Source of the DNA: Pelargonium nanum
Lineage: Eukaryota > Streptophyta > Magnoliopsida > Geraniales > Geraniaceae
Direction of reading: 5' to 3'
DNA: 44,031 bases
NCBI GenBank assembly: GCA_036897485.1
Contig: JAYMTF010000228.1
Coordinates: 1 to 44,031 of the forward strand
The notes below the pieces were generated by a model. That model was not told where the DNA came from, made no database searches, and was given only the letters and a program-made list of their open reading frames with translations. Both the position numbers and the translations under genes were made by a program. This document shows positions 32,414-44,031 of this stretch, piece after piece (within the stretch, counting starts at the first letter, position 1; each line of letters begins with the position of its first letter).

Positions 32414-35400
32414 TTAATCACTCCAAGGATCAGTCTCTGTTCTGACTTCAGATGGCTCAACCACCTCTGTCTCAGCTTCAACAGCGGTGGTGGTGGTGGT
32501 GGTCGTGTCAGATTCTGTGGTGGTAGCCGCATTATTCTCCTCTGCAGCATCTTCCCCATCACTTTCCACTCTTCCCCATCTTCCTCCCAGAGCCATTTCC
32601 ATCATCTCGTATATCCTGTTCCCCAACTCAGTCGGAGTCTCGGGCTGTACAATAAAAACAAGGTAAGCATAACTGACACCCATCCGAACATAAAACTGAA
32701 GAGCAAAATGTCATTTCACATGTCCATAATTCTCATTAAACAACACTTTTTACCAGTCCAAGGACTAAAACTTGCATTTTTGAGTAGTTTAGAGAGTGCA
32801 AAAAAAAATTTAAATAATACTAACAAAAATAGGAAGATGGGTGGTTTGTACTTACAGTAAAGCCACTGGCTACCAACGCTGTATCGAATAATAGATCAAC
32901 AGCTCTCTTGGCCTCGTCACTATCAGGTGCATTCTTGCATGCAGCCTGTAAGTGAAGCAACATAAAACAATCAATCAACCATCACTATGTCCATGACACG
33001 ATATGAGACTTCTCGTTTACTTACATTTAGGTCTTTTATAATGGGATGATCTGGATTGATCTCCAGAATCTTCCTTCCCCGCATAAAGGACATATTCTGA
33101 GCATCTTCAAGAGCCTGAGCTTTCATTAATCTTCAGAACAGAAAAACACGAGGCGGTATTGAGAAAAAGGTTCACGAGCGCATGCGTTAGCATTTCAAGC
33201 ACTGAGAAAGACTAATTTAACTGACCTTTCCATATTCGCAGACCATCCGAACTTTCCAGAAACGAGCACGCAAGGAGATGAGCTGAGACGTTTGGAGATT
33301 TGGACCTTCGCCACCTTTTCACCAAGCTGTTGCTTCATCCAATCGCAGAGAAGAATGTATTCTTGCCTACCCTTCACGTCTTTCTCCTCATCCTCTTCAC
33401 CTGGTACAACAATTTGTGTCAGAGAAAAGAAGACGAAAAATAGAGTTAAATACCTTTGTATCCTCCAGAATATAGCTTTTATAAAATGAGTCTCTATCCT
33501 GATTTTTTTGATATTTTAGTTTACACGCTATGAATATGTAGAACTAAAACATTCAAAACTTTCCAAATTCCGGAGCTGAAAACCAATTCTTTTGGAAAAT
33601 TACTTTCTTTTGCACGCTATAGTTCGAGGCGAGTTGTTCGTGCTAATGCAAAATTCACAACAAAAATGATCCGTGATGAGGAAGAAAAACAAGAATTAAA
33701 GCTAGCTAAATTAGCATGATAAGAAAGTCCGAGAAATTAAGAGAGAAATATACAAATCCTAGCATCAGAATCTGAAAAGGTTTGGAGATTTTTACGTAAA
33801 AATCTTCCTATGGTTAATAATAGAAAAATTGACGGTCCAGGATTAGAAACATGTTTCCCTAACAAATACTAATACCAAGCTCAGAAAAAAATTGTAGAAT
33901 GTTGAGAACTAACCTAGATCCAAATCTTCCTTGCTTATATCAACAAACTTCTTTTCCTTGTAAGTCTGCAGGCTAGAGACTGCCATTTCATCGATAGGTT
34001 CAATCAAGTACAGTACCTAAACAATTAAACTACATTGATCAGAAACTAAAACAGCAAGGAATGTATATGTAATGAAAATCGGTCGTCAATAACTGGCGGA
34101 GAGCGTGGACCTCAATATCTTTTTGAAGCAATTTCTCCACAAATGGAGCTGTGCTGGCACTTTTCAAGCTGTCGGATGCCAAATAATATATGGCCTTCTG
34201 ATTTTCTCCCATGTTGTCGACATAATCATCTAAGCTTGACAAGTCATCCCCACTTTTTGACGTGTGGAAACGTAACAGAGATGTTATGCGCTTGTGGTTT
34301 GCTTGATCTTCAATGCACCCAAGCTTAACAAACCGGCCAAAGTTCTCCCAAAACTTTTTGTAATCCTGGAATCAAATCAATCATATTCATGATGCATTCT
34401 TATTTTCTCATCTCCACTAAAACAATAATAAATAAATAAATCGATACATGATTTCCATATACCTCTTTATTTTCACTTTCTGCAATATCTTGAATCATGT
34501 CAAACGTTTTCCTGACAAGTCTCTTTCTCATTATCCGAACCTGAACGGCATAGAAACAAAAACAAGTATACCAAATATTAGATAATTCTCTAGAGTCCTT
34601 GAGGATGTATGTTTTGACTTGAAGTGAACGCTAAAGCAGTATAGGCAAGTTCAAATCTTACAATACGGCTTTCTTGCAAGATCTCTCGAGAGACGTTAAG
34701 AGGAAGGTCATCTGAGTCCACCACACCTTTCACAAAGCTCAAGTACCGAGGGAACTGCAAATATAACACACAAATTTTTCACAAGGAACTTGATACTCAA
34801 TGCACATATGTATATACTCTAAAAACGAAATAATACATAGATTCAAATGTACAAGTAAATTTAAATGTCTAATACTAATTTAGGAGAGCATCAGAATTCA
34901 CACCCAAAAAAAAACAAACAATCCTGTTTTGATGCAACTTTTCCATTTAAAGTCTAGTAATTAGTAATGAACTAGTGAATCTAAACATTTAAATATGTTC
35001 GGTTATGGTGGTACTTTTCTTCAAATCTATATTATCATGCCATAATTGGTCAAATGGTTTTAAGGGCAGCACTTACCAGTTCACCATCAAAATCATCAGA
35101 AATAAACACACGCTTCACATATAACCGTATGTTCTTTGTCTTGGGATTCATAATATCCTCACTTTTAAGAGGCCCCATTCCTGGGATGTACAGAACACTT
35201 CTGAACTCCACCTCACCCTGCGAAATGCTCAAAGTTAAAACTTCTGCAAATACGACGATACAAACACAATTCACAAAAAAAATAAATAAAAATACCTCAG
35301 TCGTGAAGTGAACATGAGCCAGTGGATCCAAAAACTCATTAAAAGTCTTCTTGTAGAATTCTTCATATTCCTCTTTTTTAACTTCTTTCGGAGAACGCAT

Positions 35401-38207
35401 CTAGAATAGAAAAAAATAATTTAAATTGAGATGTAACAAGTTCAAATTTTTTTACAGAATTAAAGCACTAAACAATTGGCAGAAATCAATCTGAAAGTTG
35501 AACACATAATGCCCTAAAAGAGTTGGTAAAACTCACCCAAATTGGTTTTGTCTCATTGGCGAGCTCCCAATCCCAATATTTCTCACTCTTAGTTGTCTTC
35601 TTTTTCTTACCCTACAAATAAAAATTGACAGAGTTAAATGTGATACTGAACTAAAACAACAATGCCTACAACAAACACGCACTGTCTAATACCTCTGGCT
35701 TCGGCTCTTCACCTTCTTTTGGTTCTACGTCCTCCTCCACCTGTTCAAATCGCAATTTAGAAGCGAACAATAAATAGCTATTACTTTATTTTTTCAATGA
35801 TACATCAGGCTTTTGGCATCAAGTGAAGAAAATAAAACAGCAAACCCCCTACAATACAAGTTTGTGCATAACAAGAAGATGCATCCTCACCTCTACTGTC
35901 CTCGTTTTTTCTTGCCATGTATAGATGGGGAAGGAGACAAACTGTGAATAATTCTTCACCAAACCCTGAATTCTAGACGGATCTGTAAACTCAAACTTGT
36001 CATCCGGCTGCAAGCAAGTAATAGAATGTTAGGTTTGTTATGAATTTCTTGGAGCAACAAAATCCAATAAATCATTCAACACACTGACCAAAATAAACCA
36101 AAGTAACTAAAACCAAACAAAAGGACATATTCCTTCTATTAGAGAGTTTCATTTAAACAAAAGGTATCCAAAGTAGCCAAGTAAGAGATGCAATACCCTT
36201 AAATAGAGAGTGATTTGTGTTCCACGACGTAGGATCTTTTCTGGATCAGTTTCCTCCCTAATCACATAGGAGCTGCTGTCAGCTTCAGATTCCCACACAT
36301 ATTGCTTATCTGACCTGGGGCTCTTTGTGGTCACAACAATCTAGCCACATATAAGGTATATATAATCAAGACCAGTTCACAACATCTGAGTCTATAACTT
36401 CAACTGAAAACACAGATCTAAGAAAATAATACATAAGTAGTTCAATGATGAACAAAATACCCTTTCAGCAACAAGGAAAGCTGAATAGAATCCAACACCA
36501 AATTGTCCGATCAAACTGTTGTCTTGTCCAAGATCTTTATTTTCCTAAAATAGAATAAGGTTTAAATAGTAAGGTTAAATGTTGTATAAAATGTAATAAG
36601 GGAAAGGGACACAATTTAGCTAACTAATGCATCAAAAAATGACATAAACCTTCAAAGCCTTCAAGAATCTTGATGTGCCACTCTGAGCAATAGTACCAAG
36701 ACAGTCAACAAGCTCTTCTTTGGTCATCCCAACGCCAGTATCTCTGCAGATTAAAGTAACTCCAGTTACATTTCAGCAGTGAAATAAAACAAGATCGCGG
36801 TAAACATGTTTATCACCATACGTTATAGTGATAGTCCCATTGTCTGGATCTGGTTTGATACGTATCTCCAGGTCTCCGGCATCTCCAAGAAGAGAGGGCT
36901 CAGTCACACTTAAGAATCTCAGCTTATCTAGCGCATCACTAGCATTACTGAAACACATGAACAAACCAATCAACACACAAAACAATTACTCCAAAAAGAA
37001 GTCAACAGTAATAATTCATACAGAGACCCTGAAGAAATGTTTACACACACCTTACAACTAGTATTCAATAATGTGAGACAAAACAACAAAGATTGGGCAG
37101 AAAAAAGGAGGCCAAGTAGTAATCCATATAAGTGATAACCAAACAAGTTATCAAGTAATGCTGGCAATCCAGTGTGTGTTGTGTTCGTGTCGTGCTGAAG
37201 GTTGACAATGTGTGATAGGGTCCAACATGAGGCCAACAAGTTTAACTAAATGGGCCCGTTTGACGCAACATGATTAGCACAACACAACCTAACATGTTTT
37301 GTAAGACAAGAACAACACTTTTGGTACTACACTCCCCAACATTATTAAATATTACAAATTTAACTGACCATACTCAAAAGCTGATTTGAGTTAATTTACG
37401 ACTAGAACACCTAAGTGGGAGTGTTGTGTGTCTCAACACAACTGCGTGTTTTGGGGCTCAAAACAAACGCAAGAGGATAACAAATTTAGGAGTCCAAACA
37501 GGCTTATTGGGTGTCCTACCTATTCATGTCATGTCACTTGTTGAGACCTGAATTGGCAGCTCTAGTGTCTAACATCATAAAGGAGTTGCACCTAAAGAAA
37601 ATATACAAAAATATACTGACCTCACAAGCTCTCGAAGAAACACCTCCTTATGACTGTACAAACTGTGAACAATCAAATCCAGGAGACGGCTCACCTGCAA
37701 CCAGTTCCATTTCCTCAATTTTCAATACCATGTAATCAAATTTGACCACTGAAAAGATTCAATGTGTTAACAATAAAACTTCCCAATTTCCCAATAACTA
37801 AAATTAACCCATTAACCACCAAAGTCGTTGAAATATCCGCCACAGCAAAACCAAAAGTAACACACACTAAACTCAAAGCAGATTCATAAAACAAAACAAA
37901 ACTAAAAAAATCGAAACTTTACGAGACCCACCTCAGCCTGGAACTCGAATTTTTCTTCGGAACCCTCAGTGGCCTCCTCCTTCTCGGCCACGGCAGCCTG
38001 GCAGCGCACTGAAACTCGATCGTTCCTCTTCTCAAGCTTCCACTTGAGGCCAGAACAAGAAAACCCATTGCTCATCCCATTCCGGGGCACGAAAGCGGTC
38101 GTCAAGTTGGAGACTTTATGGGCGTTTCTCGCGGATAAACGGCGAGAAGAAGAGGGAACGGCGGCGAGAGAAGCTGCGGCCAAGCATCTGCTGAGAACAG
38201 GAGCCAT
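32414..38207 (-). CDS. HSP90C: Chloroplast HSP90 chaperone (HSP90C / HSP90.5)
   Basis: Nineteen minus-strand exons join without a stop to about 804 residues (Arabidopsis HSP90.5 is 780). Exons: 38207-37932, 37694-37621, 36947-36822, 36743-36650, 36544-36461, 36340-36197, 36007-35891, 35740-35693, 35611-35537, 35400-35296, 35217-35077, 34754-34662, 34540-34463, 34365-34111, 34016-33914, 33400-33226, 33130-33025, 32945-32856, 32644-32414. Residues 1 to about 65 are a Ser/Arg/Ala-rich plastid transit peptide. The GHKL ATPase has Glu114 and Asn118 ([15 protein letters not shown]), Asp160 (DTGVGM) and [11 protein letters not shown]. The charged linker ([21 protein letters not shown]), middle domain ([30 protein letters not shown]) and C-terminal dimer domain follow. 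It ends DPWSD rather than MEEVD, as in the plastid paralogue. It acts in the stroma in protein import and maturation and is essential in Arabidopsis embryos. A Thr run lies near the C-terminus. Confidence 0.97.
32485..32504 (-). repeat. ACC trinucleotide repeat coding a Thr run in HSP90C
   Basis: The last exon contains ACGACCACCACCACCACCACC, a run of seven Thr codons that are mostly ACC. It lies between the variable acidic segment and the conserved EVVEPSEVR tail. The sequence is in frame and therefore probably tolerated. Confidence 0.85.
37140..37560. mobile_element. Decayed retroelement-like patch in HSP90C intron 2
   Basis: The 673-base intron between 37621 and 36947 contains gttcgtgtcgtgctgaaggt, gggcccgtttgacgcaacat and similar Cys/Thr-word repeats. 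These are typical of decayed plant LTR or related elements, and similar words occur at about 4640 and 6680. No terminal repeats were identified. Confidence 0.3.
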
Positions 38208-38300
38208 GGAAGCAGAGTCTGTGAAGGTTTTGAAGGAAGTGATGGGGCTTTATCTCTTTGTGGAGTGAGAGAGAACAGAAATGGAGTGTAATTCAAGGTT

Positions 38301-38312
38301 ATATATATAAAA
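38301..38312 (-). promoter_or_regulatory. TATA box of HSP90C
   Basis: TTTTATATATAT on the minus strand, 94-105 bases upstream of the ATG at 38207. This gives a 5' UTR of about 70 bases. I did not find a clean heat-shock element (nGAAn array) in the short upstream stretch examined. Confidence 0.5.
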
Positions 38313-40071
38313 CCCTTGTGAAGGGTTTAATGGAAAATGAGATCGATTCTAGAAAGTACCATTTTTTTTCTTTTCTTTTTGGAGCTTTCTATGAGGATTG
38401 TAAGGTTTAGATGCTGCCATGTCAGCATCAAAGTAACAATATCCAAATTTTACAATTATAATGCTTATTTTGGAATTATAAATAAAAATTTAAGATGAAG
38501 ACATGTTGAGCCAAATAGTTTAACCATTAAGTTCTTGTATTCGAGTCTTGTAATCGATGGTATGGGGTGGAGTTTGGATTAAAAGGAAAGAGTTATTTCT
38601 GTTATGCAACTTAACTGATAAAAAAAATACAAATTTAAGTATTGAATCAATCAATTTTAATTTAATGGATTTTTTATGTCTATGGGTAGGTTTGGGAGGT
38701 AAGTGATGGCAAATGAATAAGTGTTTGTTTGGGAACATTATTTACTTCTACTCATGATAGTCAATACAGTAAATAGTGTCAATCTTTTTTACGATTTTGA
38801 AAAGATTACTAATATTTTTAACATATGAACACAAGTGATGAATAATAACATGACTAAACATAATGTTATTGTCTCAATCGAGTCTCGACTATTAAAAAAA
38901 GACACGTATATGAAGTAAAACAATTGAGGGCTCACTTGATTTGCTTTCAAAGTTAGTTGAGCTACTTCACCATCTGAATGAATTTTACTGGCTGTTTTTA
39001 ACATGGATTATTATTTTATTAATAATAGCCCCAATTTATTTACTATACATGTTAATAGAGGAGAAATTATGGAGAGAAAAAAAAAGGAGAACTACAATAT
39101 AAAATAAAATAAAATAAAATGGCAATTGCTTTTACTTTGACAGTTTTGTCCCTCAATTATTTAACATAATTTAAATATTATGTAATAAATGTAATTGATT
39201 TTGTTTGTAATTACTTTTGAGCACTCCTTGCATTGAACTGTAACTTGCTTTTGTGAAGCATTGCGGCCCAAAAGCATCATACCCTCAACATTGACATAAA
39301 TGTAAAGATAACTACCAAATAGGTCACTATTTTGTTTAGATCTTATTATTTTTGTTATTGAATTCATTTTATATTAATAAGGAAATGCAGATTGTTTAAA
39401 AGGTGACCAAAATAGATCAAATCCAATCTGACAAATCTTCGGATTTGAATCTGCACATTTTACATAAATCCGAAATTCAAACAGAACCGAACAAATCTTA
39501 CCAGAATCCTTTTTCAAATGGGATTCGTATTATTTTCTTTTAATGTGAATCCGAACAAATCCTATCCGCTGCCTCTAGTCCTAGACCAATTTGAAAGTAT
39601 TTGTGCTGAGAAATAGTCACAACAATGCACTTACCATATTCAGAATCTGTTTGCATGTTCAAGTCCAATACATATGAAATATTATTTGTAAAATCATCAG
39701 TCATCCTATACATATACAATGAAATAGCCAAGTTTCTGGTAAATTTTCACCAAGAAATGCAGATTGAATTCTTGATGCAGTTCTCAAAAACACAATAGTA
39801 TAGTTGATGACTTGATGTGCAAGATTGTAACTTTGGCAAAGACTCTTGAATCCAGAATGGAACAGTGAGGATTTACAGATATCAAATTCAAGTTACATGG
39901 GATGCTTTATCGATCACTCGTTATTCGTGAACAAAGAAAAAAAAAACTTGTTATAGTGGTAACAAAGAAAAAAACAATAAGACACATGAACACTTTCACC
40001 AGCAAATCTTTCCAAGTTCCAACCAATTGACAAAACAAGTAATTGCATAAACAAAACTATAAGCCCTATGA
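38313..40071. other. Spacer between HSP90C and ABHD17-like genes
   Basis: AT-rich. It includes an (AAAAT)4 run at 39101-39120 and a patch of degenerate atccgaa/cggattt words at about 39415-39570 resembling decayed retroelement sequence. The left part is the HSP90C promoter and the right part the ABHD17 3' flank. No gene is recognised. Confidence 0.5.
39101..39120. repeat. (AAAAT)4 microsatellite
   Basis: Four perfect pentanucleotide units in intergenic DNA. Confidence 0.9.
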
Positions 40072-42229
40072 TCACAAGCACTGACCTTCCTCCAAAGCAG
40101 CCGGCTTCAAACAATCGACATTGGCGCAAAACCCAACAGCTCTCACCATATCCCCAAACCTACAAACAATCAAGAATATGAAAACATTTCCAAGATACCG
40201 CATTGGAATGAACTTTGGTAGTGTTCGGATTGAAAATAGGAACAAGGTTTTCATCCCAATGCCATTTTCGTGATTCACTCCAAAACAAAAATTCTAATCC
40301 AAACGCTATCTTTATATAGTTTTTACCTGTCAAAGCTGTTCCTTGCTCGTTCTGACTGATCCGTGCTGTTTCTCGCTCTGGAAGAGCGATCCACGCTCTT
40401 TCTTGATTTCTCTCTTTTGTCCGTGCTGGTTCTTGACTTCTCTCTACTGTGACTACTGTCGGTGCTTAGCCTAGATTTTTCCCTCTGGCCAGTACTAGAC
40501 CTCGCCTTCTCTCTTTGATCTGTGCTCGGTCTTGACTTCTCTGTATGGTCAGCAGTAGAAAGAACCGGCTTATCTGCAATCTGCTGTTCAGATGGGTTCT
40601 CGAGACGAGGCAATTTCTCTAAAGCCGATATGAACTTCTTGAGATGTCTTAAATACTCGGGGTAAAGCTCCAAGTTACAATGGCTCCCACCCTTGACCCA
40701 CAATGGCTCGTACTTTTCTTTGCATAGCTCATATAGCTGCTTGCCGTGTGAGAAATCCACAACATCATCATCTGTTCCCTGAAAATTACATTTCAACTAC
40801 GTATATTACTCTTAGATTTTATGCAACTATCACTCGAAACACTTGAACTCTTGGGACTATAGGCATTGTCTAATGAACTGAGTATTGCACTTGAACTATA
40901 TTACTCTTAAGGTATATGTAGCTATCACTCAAAACGCCTCAAACTCTTGGGATTGTAAGAACCAGTTCGTCCATGACAAAAATGTATCCATAGTCACGTT
41001 TCTTCGCGGGAAGTAAGATAATTACTTTCGTGTAACTCATTCCATGTTATAATTCAGAAATCATCTTAATTTTGACGAGAACTATATGTATACAAAATCA
41101 AATGTGGAGACAAGAATAATACAAGCCGGATAAGGCCAATTAACCTTAATGTGGTCCATAGACAAAGAGACAATTCATCATGCTATCCATCAAAACATGA
41201 AACATGAATGCTACAATTTTAGGACAATCGCCAGGAAAAACAACAGCCACGAAAGACGAAATTACAAAGTTTAAATAAACTCACATGAATCACGAGAACC
41301 GGACAACCAACAAGGGGAATTTTATCAATATTCTGCAGCCAAACACACAAAAACACCACACATCAACAAAACAAAACCTCAAACACACACCAACAACACA
41401 TCACCTCAACTGATCATTAACCAACCTTGTAAATGTCAAACCAGAATGTTTTCTTCACAGGGTACATAACTCGAAGACCCGACAGGATTGGGCTGTGAAG
41501 AACCACAGCCCTCAATCGAGGCAATCGAATAGCAAGTTCCAGAGTTGGTCCACTCCCAACTGACTGTCCATACAATACAACATCCTCCTCCTTTACACCA
41601 TATGTGTCCACAAGACACCTATAAGCTGCCTCAATGTCTGCATAAGTGTCTTGCTCACTAGGCTAATTGTCACAAACCAATCAAAATTTAAGTCAGGACT
41701 TAAAACAAACAGGTTGTGTGCATGAACTCCAACGAAAAAAAAAACATTTTTTTCAGAGAACCCAACACTCATTTACAAAAATTAATGAATTACCTTACCA
41801 GAGGACTGTCCATATCCAGAGTAATCGTATCTGGGTACCATAAAAACAAAACAATCAACACAACACAAAACAGAACACTAAAAAAAATAAGTTTTTGGAG
41901 ATATACAGAGAAGGTTTATGGACAGACCCCATGAGATTGACACCCAGATGGAGGCTGAGCTCGGTGAAAATGTGGTACATCTGACCGATATCGGCGGCGT
42001 TGCCATGGGAGTAGAGCAGAGTGAGAGATGCAGATGGGTTGTTGACGTAAACAGCGACAATCTCGTTACCTTTTTTGGTGCAGAGCCTGAGTACATCGAC
42101 GCCTTCTCTCTGGTGGACATCGGCGAGTCTCAGCTTGCCGGTGGACTCGTCGTCGGTGATCTTGTACGACGGAGGTTCCGGCGGAAAAAACGCGAACTTG
42201 GCCGCCATAGACGACGTCGCAGACCCCAT
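40072..42229 (-). CDS. ABHD17-like alpha/beta hydrolase (serine hydrolase)
   Basis: Six minus-strand exons (42229-41928, 41830-41794, 41662-41426, 41332-41285, 40778-40327 and 40159-40072) join to 387 residues. The N-terminus MGSATSS meets the N-myristoylation consensus (Gly2, Ser6), and [14 protein letters not shown] is the plant ABHD17 signature. The hydrolase fold follows: an oxyanion-region [27 protein letters not shown], nucleophile Ser147 in GQSVGSG, acid Asp212 in [12 protein letters not shown], and catalytic His241 in [11 protein letters not shown]. From about 275 to 355 comes a basic, disordered tail built on repeats of REKSRxSTD, rich in possible phosphosites. It ends with a conserved [15 protein letters not shown]. 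Animal ABHD17 proteins remove palmitate from membrane proteins; plant members are inferred to act likewise at membranes. The fold and catalytic residues are intact. Confidence 0.94.
40218..40310. mobile_element. Short MITE-like element with terminal inverted repeats in ABHD17 intron 5
   Basis: The left end gtagtgttcggattgaaaat matches the reverse complement of the right end, gatagcgtttggattagaat. They agree at 12 of 15 bases over the core tag(c/t)gtt(t/c)ggatt. The element is about 93 bases. A nearly identical end, ggtagcgtttggattataat, lies at 28411. No clear target-site duplication was found, so the superfamily is not assigned. Confidence 0.5.
40802..40956. repeat. Imperfect tandem duplication in ABHD17 intron 4
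   Basis: Copies at 40802-40860 and 40897-40956 share tatattactctta, gcaactatcactc/gtagctatcactc and aactcttgggactat/aactcttgggattgt. The period is 95 bases. Confidence 0.7.
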
Positions 42230-44031
42230 AATCTCGATTTGGAAATCAAATATATATATTTATATAATAGGGTTGATCAGTGCAGAGTTGATGAGATGTG
42301 CATGGTAAAGTTTGGGACGATGAAACAGAGGAGGAACAGAGGTTATGGTGGGAAAATGGGAAAATGGTGGATTGATTTACGAGGGTTTATGTGTTTGTTT
42401 CTCGAGAAAATTCAGTTTGGGAAACGGAGGAGGTTTGGGTTTTGGAGAGACAGAGTCAGTGAGAGAGTGATTCTTGTCCCATCGTGTAATGAGGAGTGTT
42501 TTCAGGCGTGTATAAAGATTTGATTTTTCATTTATTTTTTATTTTTGGAAACAATTGGAGAGAATTTTTATTTATTTATATTTGAAAGCAATTGAGAACA
42601 TGTCATAATTTCTTCAAAATTCACTCTACATCTAGTTTTTTTTAATGGTCTAGGACTAGTTTTCTAACTCAATTTTGCTCGGAATTTTCTTATTAGAGTG
42701 GTTTAAAAAATTGAATGTAACACGTTCTCTCATTATACGATATATATATATATATATGTAACAAACGAATACTAAGTTTCAATTTTTTATAGATAGTGTA
42801 ACTCTTTTTTGAAAGAATAAAACTAGTGTAACTTATTTGAAGAGAAGGAATATTTTTTGTTAGTTATGAATATATCCTACTAAAAAGTAAAAAATATCAA
42901 GTAGAGCCTTTTTTTATAATTCCAAATTAAAATTTGATTGACTGGTTATCAAATTAGAGCGGGTAATTTAGACCCAAATATGCATGTAACCAGTCCAGTC
43001 AACTTTCGATTTGGGATCATTGTGGGAAGTTAAGGGTCAATTCGGGTCGAGTATACTCTTGCAATTTGATGTGTTTCTTTACCTAAAATTCGAACTATTT
43101 CATGATCGGGATAATATTCAACAGCTTGGACTTACCCCAGAATTTGCTAACTCTTAATATATTATTGTTTAAAAAAATTGTACACATAAAAAATTAGGGA
43201 TTAAGACAAAAATATATCATATTTATCTTTTATATGTGTGTGTATATATATATACACATGTATGTTTCACGCGCACACGCTTGCAATAAAGCCATGAACA
43301 GGTGTAAGGTAGAATCAATATTTGGAAAAGAAAAATAGTGAAGTTACTTTGCTATTCCATGGCTCTTCCTTGAATCAATTGGACAAGAGAGAGAGGGTGA
43401 TATTGAAAAGAAATCTTTATTTGCCACCAAAAGTGGAATAATGATGAAATTGTGGGTCTGTGGGACTAATTTATACAAGGAAAAGGGAACACCCCATGAT
43501 TACACATCACTTAATTTAAAATAATTCTCAACTAATTCTATCATTAAAGCCCATCTTTTTGGATGAAATATTGACAAAAACCTAAAGAATCTAGTGTTGG
43601 TACAAAAAGTTATTATTAAATTTGTTGGGCAAATATTTGAATTTGAAAAAGCTTGTTTTGGACACCCTCACATAAATTTTGTTTATTTGTGGGTTTATGA
43701 AATTATTGTAATGATTTGGCTTTAGACTATTTTGAGTCCTTGTTGGGTCTTGAATAAAGCAAAGCTTGAGTATGGTGGATCCAAACTTGACTAAATGGTG
43801 ATGACTTTATAAACATGATATATAATGATTTGTTCTCATTTATGATTTTCTAATTTCATGTACAATTAGTCTAATGTGGTAACATAATATATTTGATCTG
43901 ATCCACGATTCAAGTTATGTATTCATGGTCCATTTTGTTTTATGGGGTAATTGCACATGCACCCTATTAACTTTGGCTTTAATGCACATGCATACTTATA
44001 ACTATTTTGCTCAACAAATGCACCCTATAAA
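42230..44031. other. ABHD17 5' region and AT-rich spacer to window end
   Basis: The first 250-300 bases (42230-42530) are less AT-rich and probably hold the ABHD17 5' UTR. The remainder has an AT run (42740-42757), a GT/AT mixed run (about 43226-43262), and relic repeat words at 42960-43060. The window ends in a fragment with gcacatgcaccctat repeated in part, a style common in decayed plant transposons. No gene is seen. Confidence 0.5.
42740..42757. repeat. AT dinucleotide microsatellite
   Basis: About nine AT units in intergenic DNA. Confidence 0.9.

Noticed and set aside
32354..32860. A 168-codon plus-strand frame
   Set aside because: Antisense to the last exons of HSP90C; its Gly run is the reverse of the Thr-coding repeat.
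41918..42523. A 201-codon plus-strand frame starting [10 protein letters not shown]
   Set aside because: It is antisense to ABHD17 exon 1 and its 5' leader. The opposite strand carries the conserved N-terminus, and this frame shows no recognisable domain.
1..44031. CRISPR array, rRNA genes, bacterial-type operons or organellar insertions
   Set aside because: No regularly spaced repeat-spacer array or rRNA sequence was noticed. All confident genes have plant nuclear introns, and no plastid or mitochondrial gene was recognised.

Overview
The window is nuclear DNA of a flowering plant, almost certainly a core eudicot. Long AT-rich spacers separate genes with many short exons bounded by GT...AG introns. 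The proteins are plant-specific or plant-type: a plastid-targeted HSP90, a WPP-domain-interacting nuclear-envelope protein, a subfamily XII bHLH factor and a defensin-like secreted peptide. I cannot name the species.

Layout, left to right. 1-3036 (minus): a LINE retrotransposon whose endonuclease/reverse-transcriptase frame stays open for 866 codons and runs off the left edge, preceded by the tail of an ORF1. 3230-3763 (minus): a single-exon gene for a secreted protein with three tandem six-cysteine defensin-like modules. 5228-5770 (plus): a small four-helix membrane protein of unknown function. 8000-9600: an unresolved, possibly transcribed region. 10619-14645 (minus): a WIT1-like tail-anchored coiled-coil protein, 5 exons including a 5'-UTR exon. 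14.8-24.4 kb: gene-poor, AT-rich DNA with relic repeats. 24.4-28.0 kb (plus): a bHLH49-like transcription factor with a leader intron. 29806-31524 (minus): a PRXL2-like thioredoxin-fold protein with an N-terminal SAM-like helical domain, 5 exons. 32414-38207 (minus): plastid HSP90C, 19 exons. 40072-42229 (minus): an ABHD17-like serine hydrolase, 6 exons. 42.5-44.0 kb: AT-rich spacer.

Exon joins were deduced by eye from splice signals, reading-frame phase and recognisable protein sequence. All coding phases close without stops in the five multi-exon genes. One junction, the last one in WIT1, has two in-frame solutions. The genes do not form a pathway; they are independent nuclear genes, mostly housekeeping, regulatory or defence-related.

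Items most worth a second look: the triple-module defensin-like precursor, in which modules 1 and 3 are identical over 27 residues while module 2 has diverged; a dispersed non-coding repeat family with copies near 10.9, 18.3, 20.7 and 23.0 kb; the uninterrupted LINE frame; the ambiguous GC-AG or shifted-acceptor junction in WIT1; and a short terminal-inverted-repeat element in an ABHD17 intron whose end is echoed beyond the bHLH gene. I found no convincing previously undescribed multi-gene system.
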